A stretch of 64,000 nt of DNA from an uncultured Acidobacteriia bacterium (GTDB lineage: Bacteria > Acidobacteriota > Terriglobia > Bryobacterales > Bryobacteraceae), in NCBI GenBank assembly GCA_903909435.1, contig CAIVVT010000050.1, positions 112,440 through 176,439 on the forward strand. Direction: 5' to 3'. Shown here one piece after another: positions 15,614 to 25,709 of this stretch. Both the position numbers and the translations under genes were made by a program. The first letter of the stretch is position 1; each line of letters begins with the position of its first letter. The notes beneath the pieces were generated by a model, which was given only the letters and a program-made list of their open reading frames with translations, did not search any database and was not told the DNA's origin.

Positions 15614-17814
15614 GACGCCGTGAATTCCTGGCAGGGGCACTGCCGCTCTCGTTTGGACTCGATGTCGCCGCCGCACCGGCGCTGAACGGAGCATCTGTGC
15701 GCGTCTGCATTGTGACCGGTGTCGACAGGCGTCCGCCCGACGTGGCGCGCGTGTTCGAGGAACTGGGCATCGCGTTCGACTTGGCGACGTTTACCGCCGC
15801 TGAGACCGTGGATTGCGAGCGCTATGCCTTGCTGTGGATTACCAGTCCCGAATACCCGTACCACACCGATTTGAGTCCTCAAATGGCCGCTACGGTCGAG
15901 GCATTCCTCCGCGCGGGCCGCGGTGTGTTCGCGGAGTTTACGCTCAATTTCCCGGGAGTGCCCGCCGCCGCTACGCCGCAGAAAACGGGAATCGCCCGGC
16001 TGTTCGTAGCGAGCCCGCTCGACCAGGCGCCCGGCTTCCTGCCGGCCGGGACGATTTTGGACGAGCACGATTCCATCTGCTTGCCGCTGGCGGACGGAGC
16101 GAACGCGCTGCGCACCATCCTCTCGTTCGGCCGGGTGATGGGGGTGGAGCGCGTAATGGAAGCGCCAGCTCCGGATCGGACCTGGGCCGGTGTGGTGTGG
16201 GGCGAGCGCGATTCCGGCCGCTTCGCCGTGGCCATGACCAGCCTCTCTGATTTCCTTCGCAAAGAGTACGCTCCGCCGACCCACTGGCGGCGGTTTCTGC
16301 GCGATCTGGTTCTGGCTCTACTGCCGCAGAAAGAGCGCGCTGCCGTGCTGGCCAGCTACATTCCTGTCGACTCACGCACGGAGCCGCGTGTCTGGACCGA
16401 ACCCAATTCGCCGTTGACGCTGGTTGTCGAGACCACCGCCGGCGCGCGGGTCAGCGTAGCTGGCACCCAAGTCCGCGAGACGGCACCCGGCCGCTTCGAA
16501 GCAACGGTTGACAGCGGCTCTGCGGCGTCGCGGACGATTACCGCATTCGTGACGACATCGCAAGCCCGGCGCAAGGTGGATGTCGCGGTGCGGATCGCGG
16601 CGCGAAGAGGCGCCTACCGTCGCGCGCTCGACCGCAACATCGGCTGGTTTGAACGCTCCGGCGCACTGCTCAGCCCGGACGGTTCGCGCGGAGTGAGCGA
16701 GTGGATTTCCGGGCCGGATATCAACGGCAATCGCATCCCCTATGGCAAGGGGCAGATGTTCTCGCCCGAACGAGCCGACTGCGTCTTCCAGTCCGGGCTT
16801 GCGTTCCGCATGTACGGGGATGTCGCGGAGAGCGGGCGTCATCGCGGGATCGGCGAGAACTTGCTGCGCTCCATCCTCGACCTGCAGCGACTCGGTCGTG
16901 ACGATGCGCGGTACGGCCTATGGTATACCCGCGGGCGGTCTGGACCGCCTTACCAGGACGACGTCGCGTGGTGCACCATCGGATGCTTCGCCGCGAACCG
17001 CTATGTGAAGCGGCCGGTCTATTACCATCGAGGGACACTATCGGCCGCCGCATCGGTCACGGCTTTTCAGACCGGCGGCAAGAACGGACTGACGCTGGCA
17101 GGTGCCGAAGATGATCCGTATCCCCATCCCCATGATCGCGGTCAGTTACTGGCCTCGTGGCTGTACGCCTATGGCAGCACGGGCGATAAGACGTATCTGA
17201 ATCTCGCAGTGCCTTTGGTCGAGCAAATGATAGAGCGGTTCCCCACGATCCCGCTCTTCCTGATCAGCCGGACCGAAGAGGCGGTTCGATTCCTGCTGCC
17301 GCTCACGCTGGCGTTCGTTTACACACGCAACACGAGATTCCGTGACGAACTGCGCAAGCAGGCGGATTACGTGGCTACCTGCATCGCACCTTGCGGCGCG
17401 ATTCAAGAGCGTGGCAGCAACGCGGGGGCGAAGCTGGGCGGGGGCGATCTCGGACTCACCTACAACGCGAACGAGACGATCAGCGATCAGTTGTACACCA
17501 CCAGCTTTGCGGTGATGAACTTTTGGATCGCCTATAAGGCAACGGGAGACAAAGCCTACCTGAATATGTTCGAGCGGGTGATGGACTACCTGATTCGCAT
17601 TCAAGTCGAGAATACCTCGAAGCCATCGATTGATGGGGGTTGGATGCGCGGTTTCGACTACGGCTTGTGGGAGTATTACGGCTCGAACGCGGACGAATCC
17701 TGGACCGCCTACTGCATGGAAACCGGCTGGATGAACGCGATCATCGACATCGCGTTGAGCCTGTATCTTTTGAACGACACCTTCTACCCGACCGCACACA
17801 TAGTTCGCGGGTGA
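15604..17814 (+). CDS. Tat-exported protein of unknown function, ThuA/GATase-like plus alpha-helical barrel
   Basis: The 736-residue product starts with a twin-arginine signal (MDLRRREFLAGALPLSF). Residues about 30-270 resemble a class I glutamine-amidotransferase-like/ThuA Rossmann domain (VRVCIVTGVDRRPPDV, LLWITSPEYPY). A short beta region (about 290-345) is followed by a long helical part (370-736) with repeated Y/W-rich helices (YKATGDKAYLNMFERVMDY, GLWEYYGSNADESW) like an (alpha/alpha)6 glycan-active barrel. The start lies 10 bases inside nanEK, so it is translationally coupled and likely acts on the amino-sugar glycan in the periplasm. I cannot assign a CAZy family. Confidence 0.7.
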   Translation: MDLRRREFLAGALPLSFGLDVAAAPALNGASVRVCIVTGVDRRPPDVARVFEELGIAFDLATFTAAETVDCERYALLWITSPEYPYHTDLSPQMAATVEAFLRAGRGVFAEFTLNFPGVPAAATPQKTGIARLFVASPLDQAPGFLPAGTILDEHDSICLPLADGANALRTILSFGRVMGVERVMEAPAPDRTWAGVVWGERDSGRFAVAMTSLSDFLRKEYAPPTHWRRFLRDLVLALLPQKERAAVLASYIPVDSRTEPRVWTEPNSPLTLVVETTAGARVSVAGTQVRETAPGRFEATVDSGSAASRTITAFVTTSQARRKVDVAVRIAARRGAYRRALDRNIGWFERSGALLSPDGSRGVSEWISGPDINGNRIPYGKGQMFSPERADCVFQSGLAFRMYGDVAESGRHRGIGENLLRSILDLQRLGRDDARYGLWYTRGRSGPPYQDDVAWCTIGCFAANRYVKRPVYYHRGTLSAAASVTAFQTGGKNGLTLAGAEDDPYPHPHDRGQLLASWLYAYGSTGDKTYLNLAVPLVEQMIERFPTIPLFLISRTEEAVRFLLPLTLAFVYTRNTRFRDELRKQADYVATCIAPCGAIQERGSNAGAKLGGGDLGLTYNANETISDQLYTTSFAVMNFWIAYKATGDKAYLNMFERVMDYLIRIQVENTSKPSIDGGWMRGFDYGLWEYYGSNADESWTAYCMETGWMNAIIDIALSLYLLNDTFYPTAHIVRG

Positions 17815-17908
17815 CCGGGGCCAATATGCGGGCACACCGGCGGCGACCGGAATGCAGCGAGGGACAGGGCCTGTGCCCTGCACACCGCCGCTCTCATAGA
17901 ATCAAGCT

Positions 17909-18958
17909 ATGCTTCTGCTCGGCGTGACTTTGGTTGCAGCCGCGATATCTACCGGCCCGTCAGTTGGCGCGAAGATCCCTGGTTTTTCGCTCACCGATCA
18001 GAACGGCCGCACGCGCGAATTCGCTAATTTGAAAGGGCCCAAGGGCCTGGTGCTGGTGTTCTTCCGCTCCGCAGACTGGTGACCATTTTGCAAAGGGCAA
18101 CTCGTGGAGTTGCGGGCCCACGTGCTGGAGTTCCAGAAGCACGGACTGAGCGTCGCGGCGATCAGCTACGACAGCCCGGAAATTCTGAAGGATTTCGCAG
18201 CGCGCAGGAACATCAACTTCCCACTCCTGTCGGATGCAGACTCACGGACGATCCGCGCTTTCGGCATCCTCAACGAGACGGTCCAGCACGGCTCGTCCGT
18301 TTATGGCGTGCCCAACCCTGGCACTTATGTCATCGACGCGAAGGGAGTGATTGCGGCCAAGTACTTTGAAGCAGAATACGCCGAGCGGGTGACGGCGTCC
18401 GATATTCTGGTACGTCGATTTGGGGCACTTCCGGCGGCGCTGGACGTCCCGGCCACGAATAGGGTGGAAGGCCAGCACCTTCGCGTGACTGCCTCCACCA
18501 GTGCGCGCTACACCATAGGAGGACAGAAGATCGCGTTGGTTCTGACCCTCGAGATGAAGCCGGGTATCCACGTTTACGCGCCGGGAGTGCAGGGCTATAA
18601 GCCCGTGGAATGGGAGATGTCACCGGGGGCGGCCGGCTTGCCGGAGCGCCTGTTCACGCCCGTTACGTGGCCTCCATCGAAGATGCTGCGCTTGAAGGCG
18701 ATCGACGAGACGGTCCCGGTTTATGAGAAACGACTGCGACTGGTCCGCGAGTTCACGGTACCAAGCGACCAACTGCTGCGCACGGCGACGTCAAGCGAGG
18801 GCCGCATCGCGCTGGACGGCGTGTTGCGCTACCAGGCTTGCGATATGACCACCTGCTATAACCAGGAGACCCTGCCGGTCCATTTCGAGGTACAGGTATT
18901 GCGGCACGACACCGAACGCGTGCCGGAAGAACTGCGCCGCAGGCCGGAAACTCAATGA
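17909..18958 (+). CDS. Predicted selenoprotein: AhpC/TSA-like thiol oxidoreductase fused to DsbD-alpha-like domain
   Basis: Reading through one in-frame UGA (18080-18082) gives a 349-residue protein. Residues 1-20 are hydrophobic (signal peptide or anchor). Residues 20-165 form a thioredoxin/AhpC-TSA fold whose active-site motif reads S-A-D-W-U58-P-F-C61-K-G-Q-L; Cys homologues carry W-C-P-Y-C-K there. Residues about 185-335 resemble the DsbD N-terminal domain, with YQAC311DMTTC316 matching its paired cysteines and NQETLPV after it. The frame before and after UGA is the same and equally well conserved, and a hairpin follows the UGA. Role: periplasmic peroxide/thiol redox exchange, substrate unknown. 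If UGA is read as stop, only 57 useless residues result. Confidence 0.8.
18083..18114 (+). promoter_or_regulatory. Candidate bacterial SECIS element
   Basis: Fourteen bases after the UGA at 18080-18082 starts a perfect 7-bp stem, GCAACTC (18097-18103) with GAGTTGC (18107-18113), closing a GTG loop whose first base is G. Bacterial SECIS elements are coding-region hairpins shortly downstream of the UGA with a small loop bearing an early G, recognised by SelB. The spacing (loop 22 bases after UGA) fits. No sel genes are in the window. Confidence 0.6.
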
Positions 18959-19051
18959 AGCCAGTACGCATAGTCTGCGCCCGCGCACAGCACAATTCTC
19001 AATCCCGCGTTGGACGTCGACTCGGCCGATTCTGCTAGTTTGGAATTCCGG

Positions 19052-20689
19052 ATGATCTCCTTCTCGAATATCAACAAGCAGTACGGCAAGCAGTTGGTCT
19101 TTGTCGATGCGTCCTTTCAACTCAATGCGGGCGAAAAGGTGGGCCTGGTGGGGCCGAACGGCGCGGGCAAGACCACCCTTTTCCGCATGGTCACCGGAGA
19201 GGAAACTCCCGACGACGGCGAAGTCTCGGTTCCGAAGAAGTTGACCATCGGCTACTTCCGCCAGGATGTTGAGGAGATGAAGGGCCGCTCCGTGCTGGAC
19301 GAAGCCATCGCGGGCAGCGGTCGCGTCGGCGATCTCCATCACGAACTCGAAGCACTGCATCATGCGATGTCAGACCCCGGGCAGACGGATGACATGGACC
19401 GGATTCTGGCACGCTTCGGCGAAGTGCAGGAGGAGTACGAGCATTTCAATGGCTACGCGCTGGAGGCACAGGCTCGCGAGGTGCTGCACGGATTGGGATT
19501 TCAGGACGACCAGATCGACGGCGACGTGGGCGCATTGTCGGGCGGCTGGAAGATGCGCGTCGCGTTGGCTCGCGTTCTGCTGGGCCGGCCTGATGTGCTG
19601 CTGATGGACGAACCCACGAACCACCTCGACCTCGAGTCGATCATCTGGCTGGAGCAATTCCTCAAGTCGTTTCAGGGCGCACTGTTCATGACGTCGCATG
19701 ACCGCGAGTTCATGAACCGCATCGTCACTAAGATCGTGGATATCGATTCCGGCGATCTGGTCGCCTATTCGGGAAATTATGACTTCTTCGAACGCGAACG
19801 CGCGATACGGGAGACCAACCAGCAGGCCGCCTTCGCCCGCCAGCAGGCCATGCTAGCCAAGGAACAACGCTTTATCGAGCGCTTCAAAACGCACGCCGCT
19901 AAAGCAGCCCAGGTGCAAAGCCGCATTAAGGCACTGGACAAGATCGAGAAGATCGAACTTCCGAAGAAGCGCCAGGTGGTGAAGTTCGAATTCCGCATCC
20001 CGCCGCGCTCGGGCGATCAGGTGGTGGTGCTAAAGGACGTCTGCAAGCGATACGGGGCGCGCGTGATCTACGATGGCTTCAGCCTCAACGTGCGTCGCGG
20101 CGAACGTTGGGCCGTAATGGGCCGCAACGGCGCCGGCAAGACCACGCTGCTCAAAATGATCGCCGGCGTGCTCGAGCCCGACGCGGGCAGCATAGAACTC
20201 GGCGCCAGTCTGAATATGGGGTACTTCGCTCAGCAGTCGCTGGACGTGCTGGATCCCGATCTGTCGGTGATCGATCAACTCCAGCACGACTTCCCGCAGG
20301 ACGGCATCGGCTCGCTACGCACGCTCGCGGGTGCGTTTCAATTCTCGGGGGACGACGTGGAGAAGCGGATTCGTGCGCTATCCGGCGGAGAGAAGTCGCG
20401 GCTCGCCATGGCGCGCATGCTTTACAATCCGCCGAACTTCCTGGTCCTTGACGAACCGACCAACCACCTGGATCTCGCAACCAAGGAAATGCTGGTAGAC
20501 AAGTTGCAGGATTTCCAGGGCACGATGATCTTCGTGTCGCACGACCGCGTGTTTCTACGCGGACTGGGCTCCAGGGTTCTGGAACTGGGCGGGGAGAGCG
20601 GGACCGACCGCCAACCCCGCGTGTATCCGGGGTCTTATTCGGAATACGTCCAGGCGATAGGACATGAAGCGCCAGGGATTTACGCGTAA
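19052..20689 (+). CDS. ABC-F family ATPase (Uup/EttA-like translation factor)
   Basis: The 545-residue soluble protein carries two ABC domains and no membrane segments. Domain 1 has Walker A GPNGAGKTT, signature LSGGWKMR and Walker B VLLMDEPTNHLDL; domain 2 has GRNGAGKTT, LSGGEKSR and FLVLDEPTNHLDL. The charged linker between them (residues about 250-325, rich in K/R/Q/E) is the P-site tRNA-interaction motif region typical of ABC-F. These proteins bind the ribosomal E site and relieve stalled or inhibited translation. The first domain's signature has W where most have E. ATG 19052 gives the family start. Confidence 0.9.
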   Translation: MISFSNINKQYGKQLVFVDASFQLNAGEKVGLVGPNGAGKTTLFRMVTGEETPDDGEVSVPKKLTIGYFRQDVEEMKGRSVLDEAIAGSGRVGDLHHELEALHHAMSDPGQTDDMDRILARFGEVQEEYEHFNGYALEAQAREVLHGLGFQDDQIDGDVGALSGGWKMRVALARVLLGRPDVLLMDEPTNHLDLESIIWLEQFLKSFQGALFMTSHDREFMNRIVTKIVDIDSGDLVAYSGNYDFFERERAIRETNQQAAFARQQAMLAKEQRFIERFKTHAAKAAQVQSRIKALDKIEKIELPKKRQVVKFEFRIPPRSGDQVVVLKDVCKRYGARVIYDGFSLNVRRGERWAVMGRNGAGKTTLLKMIAGVLEPDAGSIELGASLNMGYFAQQSLDVLDPDLSVIDQLQHDFPQDGIGSLRTLAGAFQFSGDDVEKRIRALSGGEKSRLAMARMLYNPPNFLVLDEPTNHLDLATKEMLVDKLQDFQGTMIFVSHDRVFLRGLGSRVLELGGESGTDRQPRVYPGSYSEYVQAIGHEAPGIYA

Positions 20690-20698
20690 CGACTGCTA

Positions 20699-21520
20699 TC
20701 ACTTGCCTGCGCGGTGAGCCTGGACGTAGGTCGCCACGGCCTTGACGGTATCGAGCCAGATGCCGTTGGCGGGGTCTTGTGCGTATTTCAAAAACTGCTC
20801 CAGCGCACCTGCCCCAGTGGTCTGTGCCTGATACGAAGCGGTCCCGATTTCGTGGCCTGCAAAGACCAGCCAGGCGCCCTCATCCCGCGCCTTGATCGCC
20901 GCGCCCTTCATCTCTTCAAAGCTCAACCCATCGGAATCGACCGCCAGCAATTGGGCGAAGTCGCAATACTCGGGCGAATTCGCCGCCTCGTCCCGGAAGC
21001 CCCGGCCTGCGAGAAAGCGCTTGGCGACTAGCGGGACATAGCTCAGCGTGCGCTCGCCCCTTCCCATAAACTTCTGCCCGCAGGGATAGGCGAAGGTCGA
21101 GGGCTTCACTCCAAGCAATCGCTCCGTGTCGGAGTTGGCCTTGTCCATCTCCGCGGCCATTTTGTCTAGCGTATAGTCCTCCACGCCGTTTTTCCGCGAC
21201 CATGGGAAATTGGCGGAACAAGGATGAGTCTGGGAGTGATTACCGATTTCATAGGCCTCGGCCGCGGCCTGCTTCCAGCCTGCGAGCCTGCTCTGCATGT
21301 TGGGCGGATTTACGTAGAACGTGACCTTGGCTCCGTACCGGTCGAAGAGCGGCAGTCCCACGTCGATCTGACTCGCGCGGGCGTCGTCGAAGGAGAGGCT
21401 GACCGCGGCGTGCTTGCCTGAGGGCCAGGAGAAGGTGGATTGATGGTTCTGCGCCGGCAGCGGGCAACATGAAAACAGAAGGCACAAGCAGAAGGGAGAA
21501 ATCGCGGATTTCAGAAGCAT
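20699..21520 (-). CDS. Exported polysaccharide deacetylase (NodB domain)
   Basis: The 273-residue protein begins with a signal peptide (SAISPFCLCLLFSCCPLPAQ). The NodB fold is recognised by AVSLSFDDARASQ (catalytic DD), EIGNHSQTHP (metal-binding His pair), TFAYPCGQ (motif 3 with Cys in place of the usual Arg/Asp context) and the late AWLVFAGHEIG. The family removes acetyl groups from GlcNAc-containing polymers with a divalent metal. Convergent with the ABC-F gene, 9 bases between stops. Confidence 0.85.
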   Translation of the reverse strand: MLLKSAISPFCLCLLFSCCPLPAQNHQSTFSWPSGKHAAVSLSFDDARASQIDVGLPLFDRYGAKVTFYVNPPNMQSRLAGWKQAAAEAYEIGNHSQTHPCSANFPWSRKNGVEDYTLDKMAAEMDKANSDTERLLGVKPSTFAYPCGQKFMGRGERTLSYVPLVAKRFLAGRGFRDEAANSPEYCDFAQLLAVDSDGLSFEEMKGAAIKARDEGAWLVFAGHEIGTASYQAQTTGAGALEQFLKYAQDPANGIWLDTVKAVATYVQAHRAGK

Positions 21521-21790
21521 TTGTAGTCCTTGGCTCGCGAGAACAATCGTGCAGGCGTCAGGCCGATGCTACCACTCTGCGAACGGGGAGCGAAGGCCTC
21601 CGGAGCCCCACTGCGGGACTGGCGCCGCAAACATGCCGAAAGGCCGGGCCTTCCAATGGCATGTTCAATTGTCTGTCCCGCACGACTGGCCGACGGTGCT
21701 GGAACGGAATGGGGATGAAGCTGAGTAAACAGAACCTGAAGGTCTCATTCTGATAGGCTGAGAGCGATTACACGCCTGGAAAGCCGCCAT

Positions 21791-24700
21791 ATGAAGGAAG
21801 TCCTGAATCAGATGTTCATTTCGAATCGGAATCCGATTGTTCGTTCGCGCAGAAGTTTCGCCACGCTACTCACCGGTACGGCCGCCGCCGTATGTGCCAT
21901 AACTTTCTCGACCGCCTTCGCGGCGGAGTCCCATGGAGTCAGAGTCTGGGAAGAGAAGACGGTCATCCCCACGTACCTGGCGGGCGCGCCAGAACCGAAC
22001 CCGATGTTCTTCTTCGGACGCGAGTCGCAAGGCGCGCTGGCTCCGGTCTATCCCTACCCGCTGTTCGATTCGTTGACTGGCAAAAAAGTTGATAAGACTT
22101 ACACAATTGTTCGCCTTGAAAACGAATACATCCGGCTGGGGATTCTGCCCGAACTGGGTGGACGTCTGTTTGAGGGCGTAGACAAGACCAACAACTACAA
22201 CTTCGTCTACCGCCAGCACGTGATCAAACCGGCCCTGATCGGGTTGCTGGGCGCGTGGATCTCGGGGGGGATTGAATGGAACATCCCGCACCACCACCGC
22301 GCCAGCACGTTCAGCCCGGTGCAGTACTCAGTGGAAGATGGCCCCGACGGCAGCAAGACGGTCTGGGTGGGCGAGTTGGAACTGCGGCATCGCATGCGCT
22401 GGGCAGTTGGCTACACCCTGCGCCCGGGCAAGGCGTACCTCGAAGCGACGGTGAAGATTCTGAACCAAACTCCCTCCGTCCAGACGATGCTTTGCTTCGC
22501 CAATGTGGCGGTACACGCCAACGACAACTACCAGGTGATCTTCCCGCCTGGCACGCAGTACGGCACCGGACACGGCAAGCACACCTTCACCCAGTGGCCG
22601 ATCTCCGACACGATTCCGGGCGGCCCGAAGATGGAGACCGGCATCGACATCAGCTGGTACAAGAACCACATCACCGCGAATTCCGTGTTCGCCTGGAACT
22701 ACGAAGACGACTTCATGGCAGGCTACGACCACGGCAAGCAAGCCGGGACGATGACCATCGCCGACCATAATGTCGTGCCAGGCAAGAAATTCTTCACGTG
22801 GGGCAACGCTCCCATGGGTAAGCGCTGGGACCACGTGCTCACGGACGACGACGGACCGTACCTCGAAATGATGGTGGGCGGTTACTCCGACAACCAGCCG
22901 GATTACAGCTGGCTACAGCCCTACGAAGAGCGCACCTTCTCAATCAACTGGTACCCGTTCCGCGACCTGGGCGGGGTCAAGATGGCCAACCTGGATGCGG
23001 CAGTGAACCTGGACGTAACAAGTGGAACGGCCAAGGTCGGCTTTTACACGACTGCTGCCCATGCCGCCACGAAGGTCACGCTGAAGGCTGGCCAGAAGAC
23101 GCTGTTGGAAGAGACAGTCGCGATCAACCCCGGCAAGCCTTTCACGAAAGCCGTGCAACTTCCAGCGGGAACAGACGAGCACGACCTGACCGCCTCGATT
23201 TCAGACGGCGGAAAGGTGCTGGTGGCGTACACTCCGCTGCTGCGCGAGCCGATGAAGCAACCCAAGGCGGTGACTCCGCCACCGGCTCCCGCCGACGTGA
23301 AGACGATGGAGGAGTTGTACCTGATCGGCCTGCGCGCACAGCAATTCCACTCGCCCACCGTTGATCCGCAACCGTACTGGCAGGAAGCATTGCGGCGCGA
23401 TCCGTCCGACGTGCGCGTGAACACGGTGCAGGGCATCACCAGCTACAAAAAGGCCCGCTACGCGGAGGCGGAGAAGTACCTGCGGACGGCAGTCGAGCGG
23501 GCGACGGATCGCTTCACTGCACCCAAAGACGGCGAGGCGCAGTACTATCTCGGCGCCGTATTGAAGGCGCAGGGAAAAGCAAAGGAAGCAAGGACTTACT
23601 TCTACAAGGCGACCTGGAGTGCCGCGTGGAAGGCCGCCGGCTATTACTCCGTGGCGGAGATTGACGCCGGGAGCGGAGAAGTGGCGAGTGCGCTTAGCAT
23701 GGTGGACCACTCGCTTGATTCGAACGCTAACAACATCCGGGCTCTGAACCTGAAAGCCGCCCTGCTGCGGCATCTGGGACGGGCGAAGGAGGCTGTGCCG
23801 GTGCTGGCGGCCGCCCACAAAGTGGACCCGCTGAACGTTCAGACTGTGGCCGAGCGTTGGCTCGCAGCGAAGGATCCGGCTGCCGGCAAAGCATTGGCCG
23901 CGGCGATGAACGAATATCCGCCGACGGCTCTCGAAACTGCAGCGGCATATCTCGGTGCAGGTCTCTGGAGCGATGGCCTGGGCGCCCTCCAGCAGATGCT
24001 CGCCGCCGCGCCGGACAAGCAGAAAATGCACCCCATGGTGTACTACTACCTCGGGTTCTTCGAGGGCAAACTGGGCCAACCGCAGAAGGCTTCAGAGTAC
24101 TTCGCGCAAGCCCAGTCGATGCCGCCGGATTACGCCTTCCCGTTCCAGAACGAGGCGATCGACGTCCTGCGCGCGGCGATCCGCGCGAACGCTAAGGACG
24201 CCCGGGCGCTCTACTATTTGGGTGACCTGCTCTACGACGGGATTCCGGACGAGGCGACCCGGCTGTGGGAAGCTTCCGCCGCGATCGACCCGGCTTTCGC
24301 GATCACGCACCGCAACCTTGCGGTGGCTTACATGCACAAGCAGCCTGCGCCTTCGCTAGACGCGGCCATCGCCGAAATGGAGAAGGCCGTTGCGGTGGGT
24401 AGCAAGTACGCGCTGCATTTCACCGAACTCGACGAGTTCTACGAACAGGCGGGGGCGCCCATCGAAAAGCGCTTGAAGCTGTTTGAGAAGAACCACGCGG
24501 TTGTCGCACAGCGCGACGACGCGCTGAACCGCGAGATCGCACTCAAAGTCTCGGCGGGCAAGTACGACGAGGCCATCGCGCTGATGACCGGCCGGCCCTT
24601 CGCCGCCGTTGAAGGCGCCAACCTGAACGTGTCGGAACACTGGACCGACGCCCATCTACTCCGCGGCCAGGCGAGAATCTCGGCCAGGCAATACAAGGCA

Positions 24701-25216
24701 GCCCTGGCCGACTTTGACGCCGCGCTGAACGTGCCGGGCAACCTACCGGCAGGACTCGGCTTCGGCGAGGGCGCGTCCGGCGCTATGCGGTCGCCCGAGA
24801 TTGCATATTGGACCGGTGCGGCGTACGAGGCGATGGGCAATCGCGAGCAGGCAGTTGCGGCCTGGCAGAAGGGCTCCTCGCAATTGGGCGCAGCGGAGAG
24901 ACGACATCACGAGGCGCCGGTCGGTGTGAAGGCGCAAGCTTACTACGAGGCGCTATGTCTGCAGAAACTGGGACAGAACGACAAGGCGAAGGAACTGCTC
25001 GAGCAACTGGTGGATACGGGCAATAACATGCTAGCCGACCCGTCTGCAAACGACGTCTTGCAGCCGCGAACGCGAACCGCCAGCGCGCACTACCTTACCG
25101 GACTGGGCTATCTTGGCATGAACATTCGGGACAAAGCCAGTTCGGAACTCAACACAGCGATCCAGACCAGCCCGGACCTGATCGGCGCCAGGGCTGCGCT
25201 GGTCTCGATTCAATAG
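21791..25216 (+). CDS. Exported DUF5107 protein with C-terminal TPR repeats
   Basis: The 1141-residue product has a signal peptide (cleavage near AFAA-ES). Residues about 60-430 match DUF5107: ENEYIRLGILPELGGRLFEGVDKTNNYNF split around residues 105-135, the SGGIEWNIPHHH motif, and repeated aldose-epimerase-like beta strands. Residues about 510-1140 are TPR units (YYLGAVLKAQGKAKEA, HRNLAVAYMH). Homologues sit in carbohydrate-use regions of Acidobacteriota and Bacteroidota; the DUF5107 part resembles the galactose-mutarotase superfamily, but activity is unproven. ATG 21812 is an alternative start. Confidence 0.8.
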   Translation: MKEVLNQMFISNRNPIVRSRRSFATLLTGTAAAVCAITFSTAFAAESHGVRVWEEKTVIPTYLAGAPEPNPMFFFGRESQGALAPVYPYPLFDSLTGKKVDKTYTIVRLENEYIRLGILPELGGRLFEGVDKTNNYNFVYRQHVIKPALIGLLGAWISGGIEWNIPHHHRASTFSPVQYSVEDGPDGSKTVWVGELELRHRMRWAVGYTLRPGKAYLEATVKILNQTPSVQTMLCFANVAVHANDNYQVIFPPGTQYGTGHGKHTFTQWPISDTIPGGPKMETGIDISWYKNHITANSVFAWNYEDDFMAGYDHGKQAGTMTIADHNVVPGKKFFTWGNAPMGKRWDHVLTDDDGPYLEMMVGGYSDNQPDYSWLQPYEERTFSINWYPFRDLGGVKMANLDAAVNLDVTSGTAKVGFYTTAAHAATKVTLKAGQKTLLEETVAINPGKPFTKAVQLPAGTDEHDLTASISDGGKVLVAYTPLLREPMKQPKAVTPPPAPADVKTMEELYLIGLRAQQFHSPTVDPQPYWQEALRRDPSDVRVNTVQGITSYKKARYAEAEKYLRTAVERATDRFTAPKDGEAQYYLGAVLKAQGKAKEARTYFYKATWSAAWKAAGYYSVAEIDAGSGEVASALSMVDHSLDSNANNIRALNLKAALLRHLGRAKEAVPVLAAAHKVDPLNVQTVAERWLAAKDPAAGKALAAAMNEYPPTALETAAAYLGAGLWSDGLGALQQMLAAAPDKQKMHPMVYYYLGFFEGKLGQPQKASEYFAQAQSMPPDYAFPFQNEAIDVLRAAIRANAKDARALYYLGDLLYDGIPDEATRLWEASAAIDPAFAITHRNLAVAYMHKQPAPSLDAAIAEMEKAVAVGSKYALHFTELDEFYEQAGAPIEKRLKLFEKNHAVVAQRDDALNREIALKVSAGKYDEAIALMTGRPFAAVEGANLNVSEHWTDAHLLRGQARISARQYKAALADFDAALNVPGNLPAGLGFGEGASGAMRSPEIAYWTGAAYEAMGNREQAVAAWQKGSSQLGAAERRHHEAPVGVKAQAYYEALCLQKLGQNDKAKELLEQLVDTGNNMLADPSANDVLQPRTRTASAHYLTGLGYLGMNIRDKASSELNTAIQTSPDLIGARAALVSIQ

Positions 25217-25709
25217 CCGCAGCACCAGCCTGAATGAATCGGCCACATAATTGGCGTGGCCGATTCGAACGGGGATGGCCGGGTGCGTGTCGACTCCGAG
25301 GGCGCCGCTCATGCCCGTTCGCTCCAGAAAATCGGGCTTTAGCACCGAAACCTCATTCCCAAGCCTCGTTCTGCACTTCGCCATCAACATTGTGAGCGCC
25401 CATGGGTGTATGCTCAGGATCCGGTAGTGTTGAACTGATCGGGTCCGCAGCCATGCCACGTTGCTCGGCGAAAAAAAGTACCGGATCTTTGGACGCAGTG
25501 CGCGCCTCGACCGCGCGCCGAGTCGAATTGTACCGCGCGTCCCGGCTCTACACACCGACGTTTCAAATTCACCTGACAACATTGGCACGCAGCGCTACCG
25601 CCCTCCGGGAACCGGCCGGTGCGACGGATCAGGTGTGCACCCCCACTCGCCGGCGATACCGGCGGACTCGAAGACAAGTTGTGCGAAAGTCACAAGGAGC
25701 ACGTTTCTC
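25217..25709. other. Intergenic stretch without a supported gene
   Basis: Nearly 500 bases upstream of the VWFA gene. The plus frame is open to 25461, but its product there is Arg/Ser-rich and low quality. On the minus strand, 25420-25217 reads a more protein-like stretch (NEVSVLKPDFLERTGMSG, THPAIPVRIGHANYVADSF) that then runs into the antisense of the DUF5107 gene, so it may be a decayed gene end. I do not recognise it. Confidence 0.3.

Noticed and set aside
18080..18082. UGA as a nonsense mutation creating a pseudogene
   Set aside because: The frame is intact on both sides, the UGA falls on the redox-active position and a SECIS-like hairpin follows; Sec is the better reading.
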